A stretch of DNA of 37,792 bases from a virus: IMG/VR virus record IMGVR_UViG_3300044522_000373, positions 1 through 37,792 of that record, one strand, 5' to 3'. A program made the translations under genes and the position numbers. The notes under the pieces were generated by a model, which was given only the letters and a program-made list of their open reading frames with translations, searched no databases and had not been told where the DNA came from. Numbering within the stretch: the stretch's first letter is position 1; every line of letters begins with the position of its first letter. Shown here piece by piece: positions 19,317-28,041 of the stretch.

Positions 19317-20360
19317 TTATTCCTTCGCTTGTGGAATTGTTTTCAAAATGCCCGCCCATGCGTCGACCATGCGTTGAACGCTGAATCGCTCAAGAATGTC
19401 TGCCGGCTGAACCTTTGCCTTCGCGTTGACAATCGCCGTTGCCCATTCAGCTGCCGTTGAATCAGTCGGCAGTGTTGTTGCGAGCTCTGGTGCGATACCG
19501 GCCGGCGTGCTGACTGTAGGCACTCCGGCTGCCATCGCCTCACCGATTGACAGGCCAAAGCCCTCGAATGTAGACAACGAAAGAAAGCAGTCGGATATCG
19601 ACAACCAGTCGGCAAGCGATTCGACAGCCCCGACAATTCGCACGCGATCACACTCCGCTGATTCTATTGCAGCCCGCTCGGGACCATCGCCAGCAATCAC
19701 CATCACCCAATCTTCCGGCAACTGGCGAGCGATCTCAACAGCCAGTCGAGGCCGCTTCTCCACGCTCATTCGATGGCCGAATAGAACGATTTTGGATTCT
19801 GCTGGAATGTCGTACTGTGCTCGCAGCTGCGTCTGTTGTCCGCTGGGAATGATTCGTGTCGGATCGATTGCGTTTGGCACATAGTGAGCAGGCTTTCCAC
19901 ACGCCTGCAGTTTCGCGGCGGTGTCCTGATTGACGCAGATGATTTCATCAATGAGGTCGAGCTGATCGAAAATCAGTCGGTTGCTCCAATCACTCGACCA
20001 GTCAGAATGATGTACGGCGATTACTCGTGGTCGATCGGCGGGAAGAATCTTTGCGAGGTCCTGAATGCCCCAGGCGACAATAACACTGCAGTGCGCGGCC
20101 AGTTGCTTCGCGGCCTCTGTGCCTGTCTCGTATTGAACTTGGAGTTTTGATCCATCACCACCGTGAAAAGCAGTTGCAACGAATCCCGCTACATCAACTG
20201 TACTTCGCAGCCGTGGCAACAGACTGCGATGGAATGTTTCAGTTCCTCCACTGGCCATGTAGGCGGCCGAAATAAAACCAACGCGCAGTGCGTCACCCGC
20301 CTGCCTTGCAGCCCATGCACGTCTCTTCACTGGGCTATACTTTTGACGCCTTGCGATCAT
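19317..20360 (-). CDS. GT4-family glycosyltransferase (GT-B fold)
   Basis: From the ATG overlapping the tail gene stop (ATGA at 20357) this encodes 347 aa. The start RVGFISAAYMASGGTETFH gives the N-terminal Rossmann signature and donor loop. The C-terminal half has IVLFGHRMSVEKRPRLAVEI, VMVIAGDGPERAAIE and the EX7E motif in STFEGFGLSIGEAMAAGVPT. This is a retaining glycosyltransferase of family 4. It may modify a phage tail or capsid protein (its neighbours are structural) or host surface sugars to block superinfection. Membrane segments are absent. Confidence 0.8.
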   Translation of the reverse strand: MIARRQKYSPVKRRAWAARQAGDALRVGFISAAYMASGGTETFHRSLLPRLRSTVDVAGFVATAFHGGDGSKLQVQYETGTEAAKQLAAHCSVIVAWGIQDLAKILPADRPRVIAVHHSDWSSDWSNRLIFDQLDLIDEIICVNQDTAAKLQACGKPAHYVPNAIDPTRIIPSGQQTQLRAQYDIPAESKIVLFGHRMSVEKRPRLAVEIARQLPEDWVMVIAGDGPERAAIESAECDRVRIVGAVESLADWLSISDCFLSLSTFEGFGLSIGEAMAAGVPTVSTPAGIAPELATTLPTDSTAAEWATAIVNAKAKVQPADILERFSVQRMVDAWAGILKTIPQAKE

Positions 20361-22699
20361 CTCACACACGTTCCGTTCTTGTACTCTCCAACAAACGCAC
20401 CATCCCCAGATGGTGGTGCTGGTGTTCTGCCGGTCGGGCAATAATCAGCGACAAGTACCCATTCCGGACTTCCGTACACAATTTCCTGCCATTGGTATAC
20501 CGAGTAACAGGTGCCGTTCACCTCTCCCCCGGTGACTATAAATGTGTCATCGAACAAAACTCCTGTGTTTCCCCCTACGTTCTGCCCACCATACGACGAC
20601 CGTCCAAAAGGTGTATCCCAAATGACATCGCCAGTCACCCAGTCCATTCGCATAATTAAGCCGCCTGTTTCCGTCCAGTCGGCTGTAGTTGTAGACCTGA
20701 TCTGAATAAATGGATTGCCGTAAATTTCTCGGTCGGCGAGGTTCCAGACGACGGCCGGAGTGGCCGCTGGCATAAATGGTTGCTCAGCCGTGATGGTGAT
20801 TGTAATCCCACGCTGCCAGATCATGCACGGAATCGGCTCGTCTGATCCCTGTGGCGTATAGGTGGGAGTCGAGACAAAAGCGTTTGGCCCTCCGTCATTA
20901 TTGCCAACGACTGCAAGCAATGCCGCCAACAGATCAGCTTCATCCGCATCAAAATCGAGCCATGCTGTCGCAGCTAATGGTGAATCGGAATTGGCTGGTG
21001 ACGGATACAGTGTTCCAGCGAGGTGCCAGGCAACTCTCCATTGCAGCCCAGTCGTTTTCCAGCGGTAGTTAAACGGACTGTATGGAGTGTACTGGAGTCT
21101 GTAATAACGCTGCAGGGAAAAGAACCCGTCCGGGTCAACCCTCGACACATAGCCGATGCTTCTTGCGTATCGCAATGTACCAACTCTGCCACTGTCCCAA
21201 GTCATTTGCTGTATTTGCCCAGAAGTGCCTCCGCTTTGCTTTCCGTAGACGGCGTACATTGACTGAGTGTCGGCAACGATGGCAGACGTGCGAATGTTGT
21301 AAAGTCCGTAAGCACCAAAATAAGACCGGTTGTAGCCGACAAGTTCAGTCTTGAGGTTGTAGTAAGATGGTGGGGCTTCTGGCGCAAATTGGTGCGTCCA
21401 AGCAATCTCGAACAGTCGATCATCAGCCGCAAAACTAGGACGCGAATTAAACGCTTGGCTAGTGCCCCCGTACGACAGCACAGCCCCAGTACTCATGTCG
21501 AGTTCATTTGTCTCACAAACGTCAAACGGTCCTTGGCCATCACCTCGTGCCATATCATGAGCGACGACCAATCTGCCCTGTCGAATCGATACTGGCTGCC
21601 GATATGTCGTTAGCCCGCCAGCCCTGCGAGGGTAGTCCTGCGTTGGCCTTGTTCGCCACGAAATACCATAACTGTCTGGTGGCCCAGTTGTGCGCGTGAA
21701 CTTCTCGACCGCACAGCCTGGTGTTACCGCAAATGTTCCGGGAATAGGAAGCCCTGCACTCGGATTTGTGCTGAGGCCGATGACGTTATCCGATCCGTCA
21801 AGTTGCCACGCTACTGCTGTCGATCCGCTTGGCTGCACGACGGCAGTGATCGCCGCAGTGTCCCAATCTCGTAGCCATGTGGACCAACTGCGGTCTGTAG
21901 TGGTCAGCCGCTGCATCGACTTGAAATGATGGTTGTTTGTAGCCCACTCAATTTCGAGCGTAATATTTTGCAGCGGGTACGGGCCGCCTGTTCCTGTGAC
22001 TGACACAATGTGAGGGAAAGCGTCTAGGTCCGTTGCTAGGTCGGCCGCAGTTTTCCCGATCATGTTCAGAACGTCTATTGTCTGCTCTGCGTTTGTACCG
22101 TCTGCCTCCGCAACAACCCTAAGTTTTGCACCTCCGGATGGAACCGTGGCAAGATTCTGCAGGGCAGATGCGAGGAACGTGTATCGCCTCGTGGTCGTTA
22201 TGTTGTTGCTATCCCAAACAATCACCAAGCCAAGCACAGAGCCTGTTCTATTGTCGCCTGACATATTTAGCAATTCACCAGCGCTCGATGCTCCAAAACA
22301 GTCTTGGACCCAGCCGATTGAATTGGCTGGTAATTCCAGCGGGCTGTCGTAAAAACTGTTGTTTCCTGTATACCACCAGAAATCACTGTCGCCTATCACC
22401 GTGCCATTGATGTCAATCTTGCGGACCCACTTTTTGAACCGGCGAATTGTTGGGCTCGCTGCTATTGTCATTGAGCCGCCAGAGCCAGTACCAGCAAGCT
22501 GATAAAGCAAACACGCCTTTGCTGCATCGCTGTCATTTTGCTCGTACGCATAGCCGTAAATGTGCGTCATATCGGAGGACATGACAGGATTATCCAGGCG
22601 ATGCTGCCAGATTTCCGTGCCGTCAGACTTTGAGAAGCCCTTCAGCGTGACTGAATCCAGTTCGCACGGTGCGCAACAATCACCAATCTGCAGACGCAT
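20357..22699 (-). CDS. Large tail protein with PQQ-propeller-like repeats
   Basis: I start at ATG 22699 (GAGGGG site, right behind the preceding TAA), giving 780 aa. The N-terminus is Cys-rich (RLQIGDCCAPCELDSVTLKG). Several blades with the PQQ-type pattern LD..TG..LW are visible: SKSDGTEIWQHRL, NELDMSTGAVLSYGG, MRMDWVTGDVIWDTPFG and others with Tyr/Gly-rich strands. A propeller or carbohydrate-binding head is likely, so a receptor-binding tail-tip role is inferred. It follows the tail tip genes and is coupled to the glycosyltransferase. No enzyme motif is seen. Confidence 0.6.
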   Translation of the reverse strand: MRLQIGDCCAPCELDSVTLKGFSKSDGTEIWQHRLDNPVMSSDMTHIYGYAYEQNDSDAAKACLLYQLAGTGSGGSMTIAASPTIRRFKKWVRKIDINGTVIGDSDFWWYTGNNSFYDSPLELPANSIGWVQDCFGASSAGELLNMSGDNRTGSVLGLVIVWDSNNITTTRRYTFLASALQNLATVPSGGAKLRVVAEADGTNAEQTIDVLNMIGKTAADLATDLDAFPHIVSVTGTGGPYPLQNITLEIEWATNNHHFKSMQRLTTTDRSWSTWLRDWDTAAITAVVQPSGSTAVAWQLDGSDNVIGLSTNPSAGLPIPGTFAVTPGCAVEKFTRTTGPPDSYGISWRTRPTQDYPRRAGGLTTYRQPVSIRQGRLVVAHDMARGDGQGPFDVCETNELDMSTGAVLSYGGTSQAFNSRPSFAADDRLFEIAWTHQFAPEAPPSYYNLKTELVGYNRSYFGAYGLYNIRTSAIVADTQSMYAVYGKQSGGTSGQIQQMTWDSGRVGTLRYARSIGYVSRVDPDGFFSLQRYYRLQYTPYSPFNYRWKTTGLQWRVAWHLAGTLYPSPANSDSPLAATAWLDFDADEADLLAALLAVVGNNDGGPNAFVSTPTYTPQGSDEPIPCMIWQRGITITITAEQPFMPAATPAVVWNLADREIYGNPFIQIRSTTTADWTETGGLIMRMDWVTGDVIWDTPFGRSSYGGQNVGGNTGVLFDDTFIVTGGEVNGTCYSVYQWQEIVYGSPEWVLVADYCPTGRTPAPPSGDGAFVGEYKNGTCVR

Positions 22700-22700
22700 T

Positions 22701-23087
22701 TTATGCCCCTCGTGAAGCCATCGGAGCACAGTCAGGGAAGAACCAATAGTGGCCGTCGATGTTTCGAGCCACTCCAAACGTGTCTACTGAACTTGGAGTA
22801 GTTTCAGAGTGATTCCATACAGTAATTTGCAGTTCTGTCTCTGCGTATTCTTCGTCCGTCGTGCTCCACTTACAAACGGTTGCCAGTGCTGATGTCGCCC
22901 CTGTTAGCGCGTGAGTCGCAACGGCAAGCTCGGCGTCAAGAATAACCGCATGGTCAGGGAAGCGACTGGTCGCTTTTTGCTGTGCCGACAAATCCATTTC
23001 ACTGGACGTGCGGCCCAGGCTGCGGACGGCAATGATTGTCTGCCTGATTTGGCCATCGTATTCTGGGCCGATCATTCCGCCGCTCAT
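22701..23087 (-). CDS. Tail-tip-associated hypothetical protein (128 aa)
   Basis: The ATG at 23087 nearly abuts the preceding stop; longer frames run into the upstream gene. The 128-aa protein is beta-rich with GPEYDGQIRQTIIAVRSLGR, a helix DHAVILDAELAVATHAL and ELQITVWNHSETTPSSV, followed by DGHYWFFPDCAP. I recognise no family. Conserved position between tail protein 23089-24036 and the propeller-like protein suggests a tail-tip role. Confidence 0.5.
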   Translation of the reverse strand: MSGGMIGPEYDGQIRQTIIAVRSLGRTSSEMDLSAQQKATSRFPDHAVILDAELAVATHALTGATSALATVCKWSTTDEEYAETELQITVWNHSETTPSSVDTFGVARNIDGHYWFFPDCAPMASRGA

Positions 23088-23088
23088 G

Positions 23089-24036
23089 TTATGGCCCCGC
23101 CCATGCAAAGACGCCAGGGAGTTGGGTGAAGTCGCCTTCCTGATACTTTTCGATCTCAAGGTAAAGCACTGTATCGGGCTGTGGGTCTTCGAGCACTGCC
23201 CCAAGGCTTGTGAGGGGGACTGGTTCTCCCGGCTCGCTGCCATCCTTGGATAAAATCGTTTCCTGCGCGTACTCAACTGGTGATGTGGCTGGAATTGCAA
23301 CACGCTGCCGGAAGCCCGCATTCAGGGGCGTTCCCTTGTGCAGATCCCGCTCATCGATCGACAGCAGGAAGCTGAATTCCAGATACTCCGTATCGTTTCG
23401 GCGCTTCACCTCACTGAGGAATCCTGATTCAAAAATGACACGAGCCATGTTGGTGTCGATATACCACCGGCCGCATCTGATTGGGGCGATGTTAACGCGG
23501 TTTCGTAGTGCTACCACCAGAGCTTCGACACCAGAATCGACCGCCACATTGCAGGTGACGGCGATGTTAATTGTGTTGTCTTCAACGCTTTGAATGACAG
23601 GGTCGCCAGCCTTGTTGAGAATGGCTTCGTCGTTTCGGTCTTTGGTAATTGCCCGCTCTCGCATTCCTCCGACTGGCTTGATGATCGGCAAATCATTGAT
23701 CGGGTTTTCGTCAGTGGCTTTTGAGTCCTGACTGTCTTCGTTTTGCTTCGCGTTTTCGTCTGACCACTCGGTCACGTACTTATAGATTCCGCCTTCGATT
23801 TGATCGCAGGCAACACTCCGGCAACTGGTATAAGGCCAAAGCGGATTGTAATCGCCGTAGGCTGTGCCCTCGACTGGCAGCCATGCAAACAGACCAGCAA
23901 TCTGCGATGGTGCCATGTCGGCCACGTTGCTGGAGATCGTACACGTCAACGTCCATTCCATTGTCGCGCTGAAAACGCCCTTCGCGATCTTTTCAGACCA
24001 CCTTGTCAGGTCGTATCGAATTGCAGTTGCTGCCAT
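23089..24036 (-). CDS. Tail protein after the tape measure (315 aa)
   Basis: The ATG lies within the tape-measure stop codon (TAATG). The 315-aa protein has a beta-rich N-terminal domain (MEWTLTCTISSNVADMAPS) with WLPVEGTAYGDYNPLWPYTS, a charged insertion around 95-115 and a second beta domain (NTINIAVTCNVAVDSGVEAL, EYLEFSFLLSIDERDL). A C-terminal Pro/Glu-rich tail ends QLPGVFAWAG. Its place after the tape measure is where distal tail or hub proteins stand. No homology is recognised. It may be the distal tail protein of this group. Confidence 0.5.
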   Translation of the reverse strand: MAATAIRYDLTRWSEKIAKGVFSATMEWTLTCTISSNVADMAPSQIAGLFAWLPVEGTAYGDYNPLWPYTSCRSVACDQIEGGIYKYVTEWSDENAKQNEDSQDSKATDENPINDLPIIKPVGGMRERAITKDRNDEAILNKAGDPVIQSVEDNTINIAVTCNVAVDSGVEALVVALRNRVNIAPIRCGRWYIDTNMARVIFESGFLSEVKRRNDTEYLEFSFLLSIDERDLHKGTPLNAGFRQRVAIPATSPVEYAQETILSKDGSEPGEPVPLTSLGAVLEDPQPDTVLYLEIEKYQEGDFTQLPGVFAWAGP

Positions 24037-27000
24037 TAACTAACTCCTCCCAATACTGCAGGCTGAGGCTTGTTTGCGATGGTGGCAAGATGAGCGTTTG
24101 TTTTCTTGTGCTCAGCCAGAGCCTGTGACGGCGTCTTGTCTTTCTGAGCGCTGAAGATTGCTTTCAATGCCGCCTCGCTTCCACGTTCCATACCTGAGAC
24201 GGAAAAGTCAGATCGGTTGTTTTTGCCTGCCCCCGTGTCGGTTCCGTCTCCGGTGCCACCGGCCTGCAGAGTTGGGTCGATGGCTGGAAGCTCCGGAGGT
24301 GCCACGGTCAGTGCGGCCTGTGCTTCGACGTTGAGTGCGTCAAAACTGTCAGCCAGTTGCGTTGCCACGGCTTGTGTCTGCTGTTCGAGTGACTGTTCCA
24401 GCTCGGTCATTGCACGTTCCGGAACGTCTGGGAGTTGTGCGACGGTGCTTTCGAATCCTGTAAGCAGTGGAGTCCACGCAAACTCTAGCGTTGATGTGCC
24501 GCCCGATGCGATGAAGTCCCAAATGACAGTCATCGCGTTGACGATGTTGTTCATTATGTTTTCAAAGATTGTTCCCGTGAACGTCGCAATGTCATAAAAG
24601 ATGTTCGTCCAGTTTTCGCCAAACCATGTGAGGTAAGCCGGCATGGTGTCAGTGAGCCAATAAGCGATGCTATTGAACGCCGATACCATTATCGAAATCA
24701 TGGACAGCCCGACGAATTGCACGATCGGGACAATGTTTTCAAAGAACCATCGGAACTTCGTGACCCATTCCATAACGACAGAAAGCATTCCGCCAAATGT
24801 CGCTGTCGCTGCTCCGAAGATGCTCGTGTAGGTGGTGTTCACAACAGCGTGCATCCCGGAGAACGCACCCTTGATTACTGCAAACAACTGATTGACGATC
24901 GGAGCAATGGCCCCGACTGAGGACTTGATTCCTTCGCTCATTGAAAGAATGCCCGCAAGCACTGGCTTGAATGCTTCGAGACCGACGCCGCCCAGTGACC
25001 CGAGTGTTTGCATCAAGTTGTTTTTGATCTGCGATAACATGCCGGAAGACGTGTTGCCAATGTCCTCTAGGGAGTTCGCGTAGTATCCATTTCCTTCTGT
25101 CAGGTACGTCATTGCGGCATCCATTTCTGTGATGCCGATTTTTCCGTCGCTGATCATCTTATCGAGCGCCGCGCCGCTCTTTCCGGTGGCGTGCTGCAGC
25201 CCTTCGTAAATCGCAATCCCACGCTCAGACAGCTGGTTGATTTTATCCTGGCCGAACGATCCGCGATTCGCTCCCTGCTGGTAAATGCGTGCAAGGTCGC
25301 CAAGCTCCGTACTCGTGCCGGCTGCGATCTTCGCGAGCTGGTCTGTTTTGCCAGCAAGGTCGACAGCCGCAACGCCACCCTTGAACAGCAGTCGTGAGGA
25401 ATCAAGCAATTCCTGATTGTCGAACAGTCCGGCCGCTTTGGTCTTCTGGATAGAAGCGACAATTGCTGCCCCTTGCTCCATTGAATGCACCATCGTGCCG
25501 AAGACTGCGATATTCTTTTCTGTTGCCATCGCCGTAGTTGTTGCCATGCCGACCATAGCAACGCCCAGTGCTCCCGCTGCCACCGCGCCCATTTTTAGGC
25601 CGCCCGCCATTGAAGACAGGCCGCTGCCAATGGACGATGACGCGAGTCGACTTCCAGCTGCTGCCACTTGCTCCACTGATGCTTTTAGGGCTCGCATTCC
25701 AGCGGCTGCTGCCTGTGTTGGCTTCAGTAATCCGTAGATCTTTGTTGCTAAAAACGTGATTGGAGTAGCTGCGGTTTTAATCGCTGAAAGTACCTGCGAT
25801 GTGAAAAGTGTTGCGTGGGAAAATGCTCGCATCGCACGAACGCTCAACTGCAGACCACCAGTGAGTGGCGGAAGATTGGCCCGAAGTTCTCGGAACTCTC
25901 CACTACTGCGTTGCATAGCCATGCTGACCGCGTGAATTGGAGACGTAATAACCGCAAAGGCACGGCGAACGAGCGCCATCGATCCGGCTGCAAACTTTGC
26001 TTCGAAAGCCATTAAGCGAGTCGGCAGCAGGGCGTGATAGGCTCCCTTCGCGTAGAGGTCAGCAGAAGTTCCGGTTTTGATAAAAGAACCAGTGGCCACG
26101 AACGCTAGGTTTCGTGCCGAGATCGCTGCTTCTCTGACGCTGGCGTTTGCCTTGTCAACGCCCTGAGCAACCTTCTCCGCTGCCGGTGCGATGAAGTTCA
26201 TCGCATCCTTTAGCATCCCAACAGCAGTGCCCGTCGTGGGGTAAATGCTGGCAACTCGGTCGAGTGCTCCGCGTTGCAGGTCAAACTGGCTGGTGATCTT
26301 GCTCATGGTTGCCTGGAGGCTGTCACCGCTGCCGAGAACCTTTTGCATTCCGCCAGCGATTGCGGTCATGATTGCTGGAGTCCCGGAAATTGTTGCATCG
26401 CCGAACCCTCGAAATGATTCGACAGCACCTGCCACGCCCCCGGAAATCTTCTGAATGAGTCCAGGGAGTGTATTCAACGCTGGATTGACTGCCGGGGCCG
26501 CGAGCCCCATTCGGAATCGATCCAGTGAAAGCACTGCAGTCCGTGTCGTTGTGTCAATGCTGGCGATGGTTGTCCGCGCCGTCGTCATCGCAGTTGAAAC
26601 ACTGGTGACAGCTTTCACGGCCAGTGCGGCACCAGCCAGCTTAACCAAATCGAGTCCGGCTGTTGGTTTTGCCGCCGCTGGAGTCATCTTGCTTGTGGCG
26701 GCGTTAACTGTAACGGTCTGCATCGCAGATGCGGCAGCCTGAGTCTGTGAAACAAACTCCCGCATATTGTCCGTAGACGACTTCACATCTCTGTTTACGT
26801 ATTGCCAATGATCAGACAATTCTGGAGTCAACTGGACCGCGTCTTCAAGCGTTTTTCCGAATTGCCCAGTCTGAGCGTCAAGCTGTAGCGTTGCGGCATT
26901 CAGCCCATCGAATGACGAACGCAGACCGGCGGCGTTCGTTTTAATGCCATCCACATGGGCAACGACATCACGCAGTCCCTGCAGTGACTTTTGCAAATCA

Positions 27001-27044
27001 ATGTCGAGTGCGAATTCCAGATCGTCGAGATTACCACCAGCCAT
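24036..27044 (-). CDS. Tail tape measure protein
   Basis: At 1002 aa this is the largest gene, placed directly after the tail chaperones. The first 300 residues are helical coiled coil (SLQGLRDVVAHVDGIKTNAA), with long Ala-rich hydrophobic stretches (450-520, KMGAVAAGALGVAMVGMATT). The tape-measure domain around 510-690 has TKAAGLFDNQELLDSSRLLF and ELGDLARIYQQGANRGSFGQ. Membrane-like helices (780-830, FVGLSMISIMVSAF) follow. The length predicts a tail of roughly 150 nm by the usual proportionality, compatible with a long flexible tail; no sheath gene is seen. Confidence 0.9.
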   Translation of the reverse strand: MAGGNLDDLEFALDIDLQKSLQGLRDVVAHVDGIKTNAAGLRSSFDGLNAATLQLDAQTGQFGKTLEDAVQLTPELSDHWQYVNRDVKSSTDNMREFVSQTQAAASAMQTVTVNAATSKMTPAAAKPTAGLDLVKLAGAALAVKAVTSVSTAMTTARTTIASIDTTTRTAVLSLDRFRMGLAAPAVNPALNTLPGLIQKISGGVAGAVESFRGFGDATISGTPAIMTAIAGGMQKVLGSGDSLQATMSKITSQFDLQRGALDRVASIYPTTGTAVGMLKDAMNFIAPAAEKVAQGVDKANASVREAAISARNLAFVATGSFIKTGTSADLYAKGAYHALLPTRLMAFEAKFAAGSMALVRRAFAVITSPIHAVSMAMQRSSGEFRELRANLPPLTGGLQLSVRAMRAFSHATLFTSQVLSAIKTAATPITFLATKIYGLLKPTQAAAAGMRALKASVEQVAAAGSRLASSSIGSGLSSMAGGLKMGAVAAGALGVAMVGMATTTAMATEKNIAVFGTMVHSMEQGAAIVASIQKTKAAGLFDNQELLDSSRLLFKGGVAAVDLAGKTDQLAKIAAGTSTELGDLARIYQQGANRGSFGQDKINQLSERGIAIYEGLQHATGKSGAALDKMISDGKIGITEMDAAMTYLTEGNGYYANSLEDIGNTSSGMLSQIKNNLMQTLGSLGGVGLEAFKPVLAGILSMSEGIKSSVGAIAPIVNQLFAVIKGAFSGMHAVVNTTYTSIFGAATATFGGMLSVVMEWVTKFRWFFENIVPIVQFVGLSMISIMVSAFNSIAYWLTDTMPAYLTWFGENWTNIFYDIATFTGTIFENIMNNIVNAMTVIWDFIASGGTSTLEFAWTPLLTGFESTVAQLPDVPERAMTELEQSLEQQTQAVATQLADSFDALNVEAQAALTVAPPELPAIDPTLQAGGTGDGTDTGAGKNNRSDFSVSGMERGSEAALKAIFSAQKDKTPSQALAEHKKTNAHLATIANKPQPAVLGGVS

Positions 27045-27046
27045 GT

Positions 27047-27735
27047 TTACCTCGACATTCGTTCGCGAATTCGTTGCATGATCTGTTCCGCATCGTTTAA
27101 CGGTGCCGCGTCATCAAACTTGAGCATGTACTTCTGTGGCGAGTGGTCCGGAGGTGCCTCAGAGATTGATGCCGAGACGCTCCAGTACGTTGCCACCGCT
27201 GCCCTGAGGTCATCTCGCTTCGTTCCAAAAGGCCGCATCCGATAAAACGCCAGCCAGCCATTGATATCATCGCGAGTCAGAACGGACTTCAGGAACCGCG
27301 GATGTGCTGAGTATTCACCGCCGACTCCACAGAGACAGAGTTCATACAGAATCTGTTCTGCGAAGTCCGCTCTTAGTTTTTTTCCGCGTCGTCCAGATCC
27401 TTTTCGGCTTCTGGCCGCGTCTTGTTATTCGCCTTGCCGATGACGGTCATCAGGTCACTGAAGATTGGTGCGTTACAGATAGCCAGATCCGCAGCCAGTT
27501 CGGCGGTGAAAACTGGTGTTCCGTCTTCGTTGACGATTGACTTCGTGATCAGTTCAATGCGGGCCTTGTCGCCTTCCGGGCCTGGCTTGACTGCAGGCTT
27601 CGCCAGTCGATTCAGCTCATTGACTGGCAACTGCTGAACTCTCGCGGAAGTGCCGGGATGGTTCGGAAGTTCAATCGCTTCTGACTTGCAGCTGATGATT
27701 TCGCGAGCATTGATCGATGATAGAAAAACGGTCAC
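27047..27735 (-). CDS. Tail assembly chaperone, -1 frameshift product (gpGT-like)
   Basis: A ribosome slipping by -1 at A AAA AAC (27376-27382) leaves the G frame and reads on as LRADFAEQILYELCLCGVGG, through HPRFLKSVLTRDD and GWLAFYRMRPFG to a stop at 27047, adding 109 residues to give a 229-aa fusion. The extension is open, uses ordinary codons and has no start of its own within range. In lambda and most long-tailed phages the two-frame gpG/gpGT pair guides tail-tube assembly on the tape measure, which is the next gene. The ratio of the two products matters for tail length assembly. Confidence 0.85.
27373..27735 (-). CDS. Tail assembly chaperone, 0-frame product (gpG-like)
   Basis: A GTG at 27735 (GGAAAG site) starts a 120-aa protein: TVFLSSINAREIISCKSEAI, then HPGTSARVQQLPVNELNRLA and GTPVFTAELAADLAICNAPI, ending KDLDDAEKN. 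The terminal Lys-Asn codons are themselves part of the slippery heptamer just before the TAA. It is the non-shifted chaperone and follows the gp10-like gene by three bases. Confidence 0.75.
   Translation of the reverse strand: MTVFLSSINAREIISCKSEAIELPNHPGTSARVQQLPVNELNRLAKPAVKPGPEGDKARIELITKSIVNEDGTPVFTAELAADLAICNAPIFSDLMTVIGKANNKTRPEAEKDLDDAEKN
27376..27382 (-). promoter_or_regulatory. -1 programmed frameshift slippery site A AAA AAC
   Basis: In the G frame the codons read GAA AAA AAC TAA, so the X XXY YYZ heptamer A AAA AAC sits immediately before the stop codon. The -1 frame is open for 109 further codons. I see no strong pseudoknot directly downstream, but the adjacent stop would itself favour slipping. 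Confidence 0.85.
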
Positions 27736-27738
27736 AGA

Positions 27739-28041
27739 TTACTTTCCGTTGATGATGTTGTTGAGCCTGGCAATCAGTCGCTGCTTTGCTTTCGGCCTGA
27801 TCTCTCGCCAGTGTCGTTTGAAGTTTTCGTGAGTCGTCGTGTCGTTGCCGGCGAATCGCTGGGCGAAGTAGATACCCACCTTTGCCCGCGTTCCTTGTGA
27901 TCTTGATCTGATTGCCTGTCGCGTTTTTCGTCGTTTTGCCGGTGTCTTGCTGCGTATCTCAGACGCGATCAACCGGGCCTCTTCTGCAACCGCCTGAGCA
28001 ACTTGTTTTTCCAGCCGATTGATGAATTCTGTCAGTGTCAC
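27739..28041 (-). CDS. HK97 gp10-like head-tail/tail completion protein
   Basis: A GTG at 28041, with a purine-rich GGGGGTGAT before it, opens a 100-aa basic protein: MTLTEFINRLEKQVAQAVAE, ARLIASEIRSKTPAKRRKTR, then GTRAKVGIYFAQRFAGND and HWREIRPKAKQRLIARLNNI. The helix-loop-beta with SKTPAKRRKTR and VGIYFAQ.F is the HK97 gp10 pattern. It overlaps the 3' end of a glycosyltransferase-like gene by 83 bp, unusually long for this genome. Confidence 0.7.
   Translation of the reverse strand: MTLTEFINRLEKQVAQAVAEEARLIASEIRSKTPAKRRKTRQAIRSRSQGTRAKVGIYFAQRFAGNDTTTHENFKRHWREIRPKAKQRLIARLNNIINGK

Noticed and set aside
27047-27238. A separate 63-aa gene starting MRPFGTKRDD
   Set aside because: The frame is open far upstream and joins the chaperone gene through the -1 slippery site, so it is the tail of the frameshift product.
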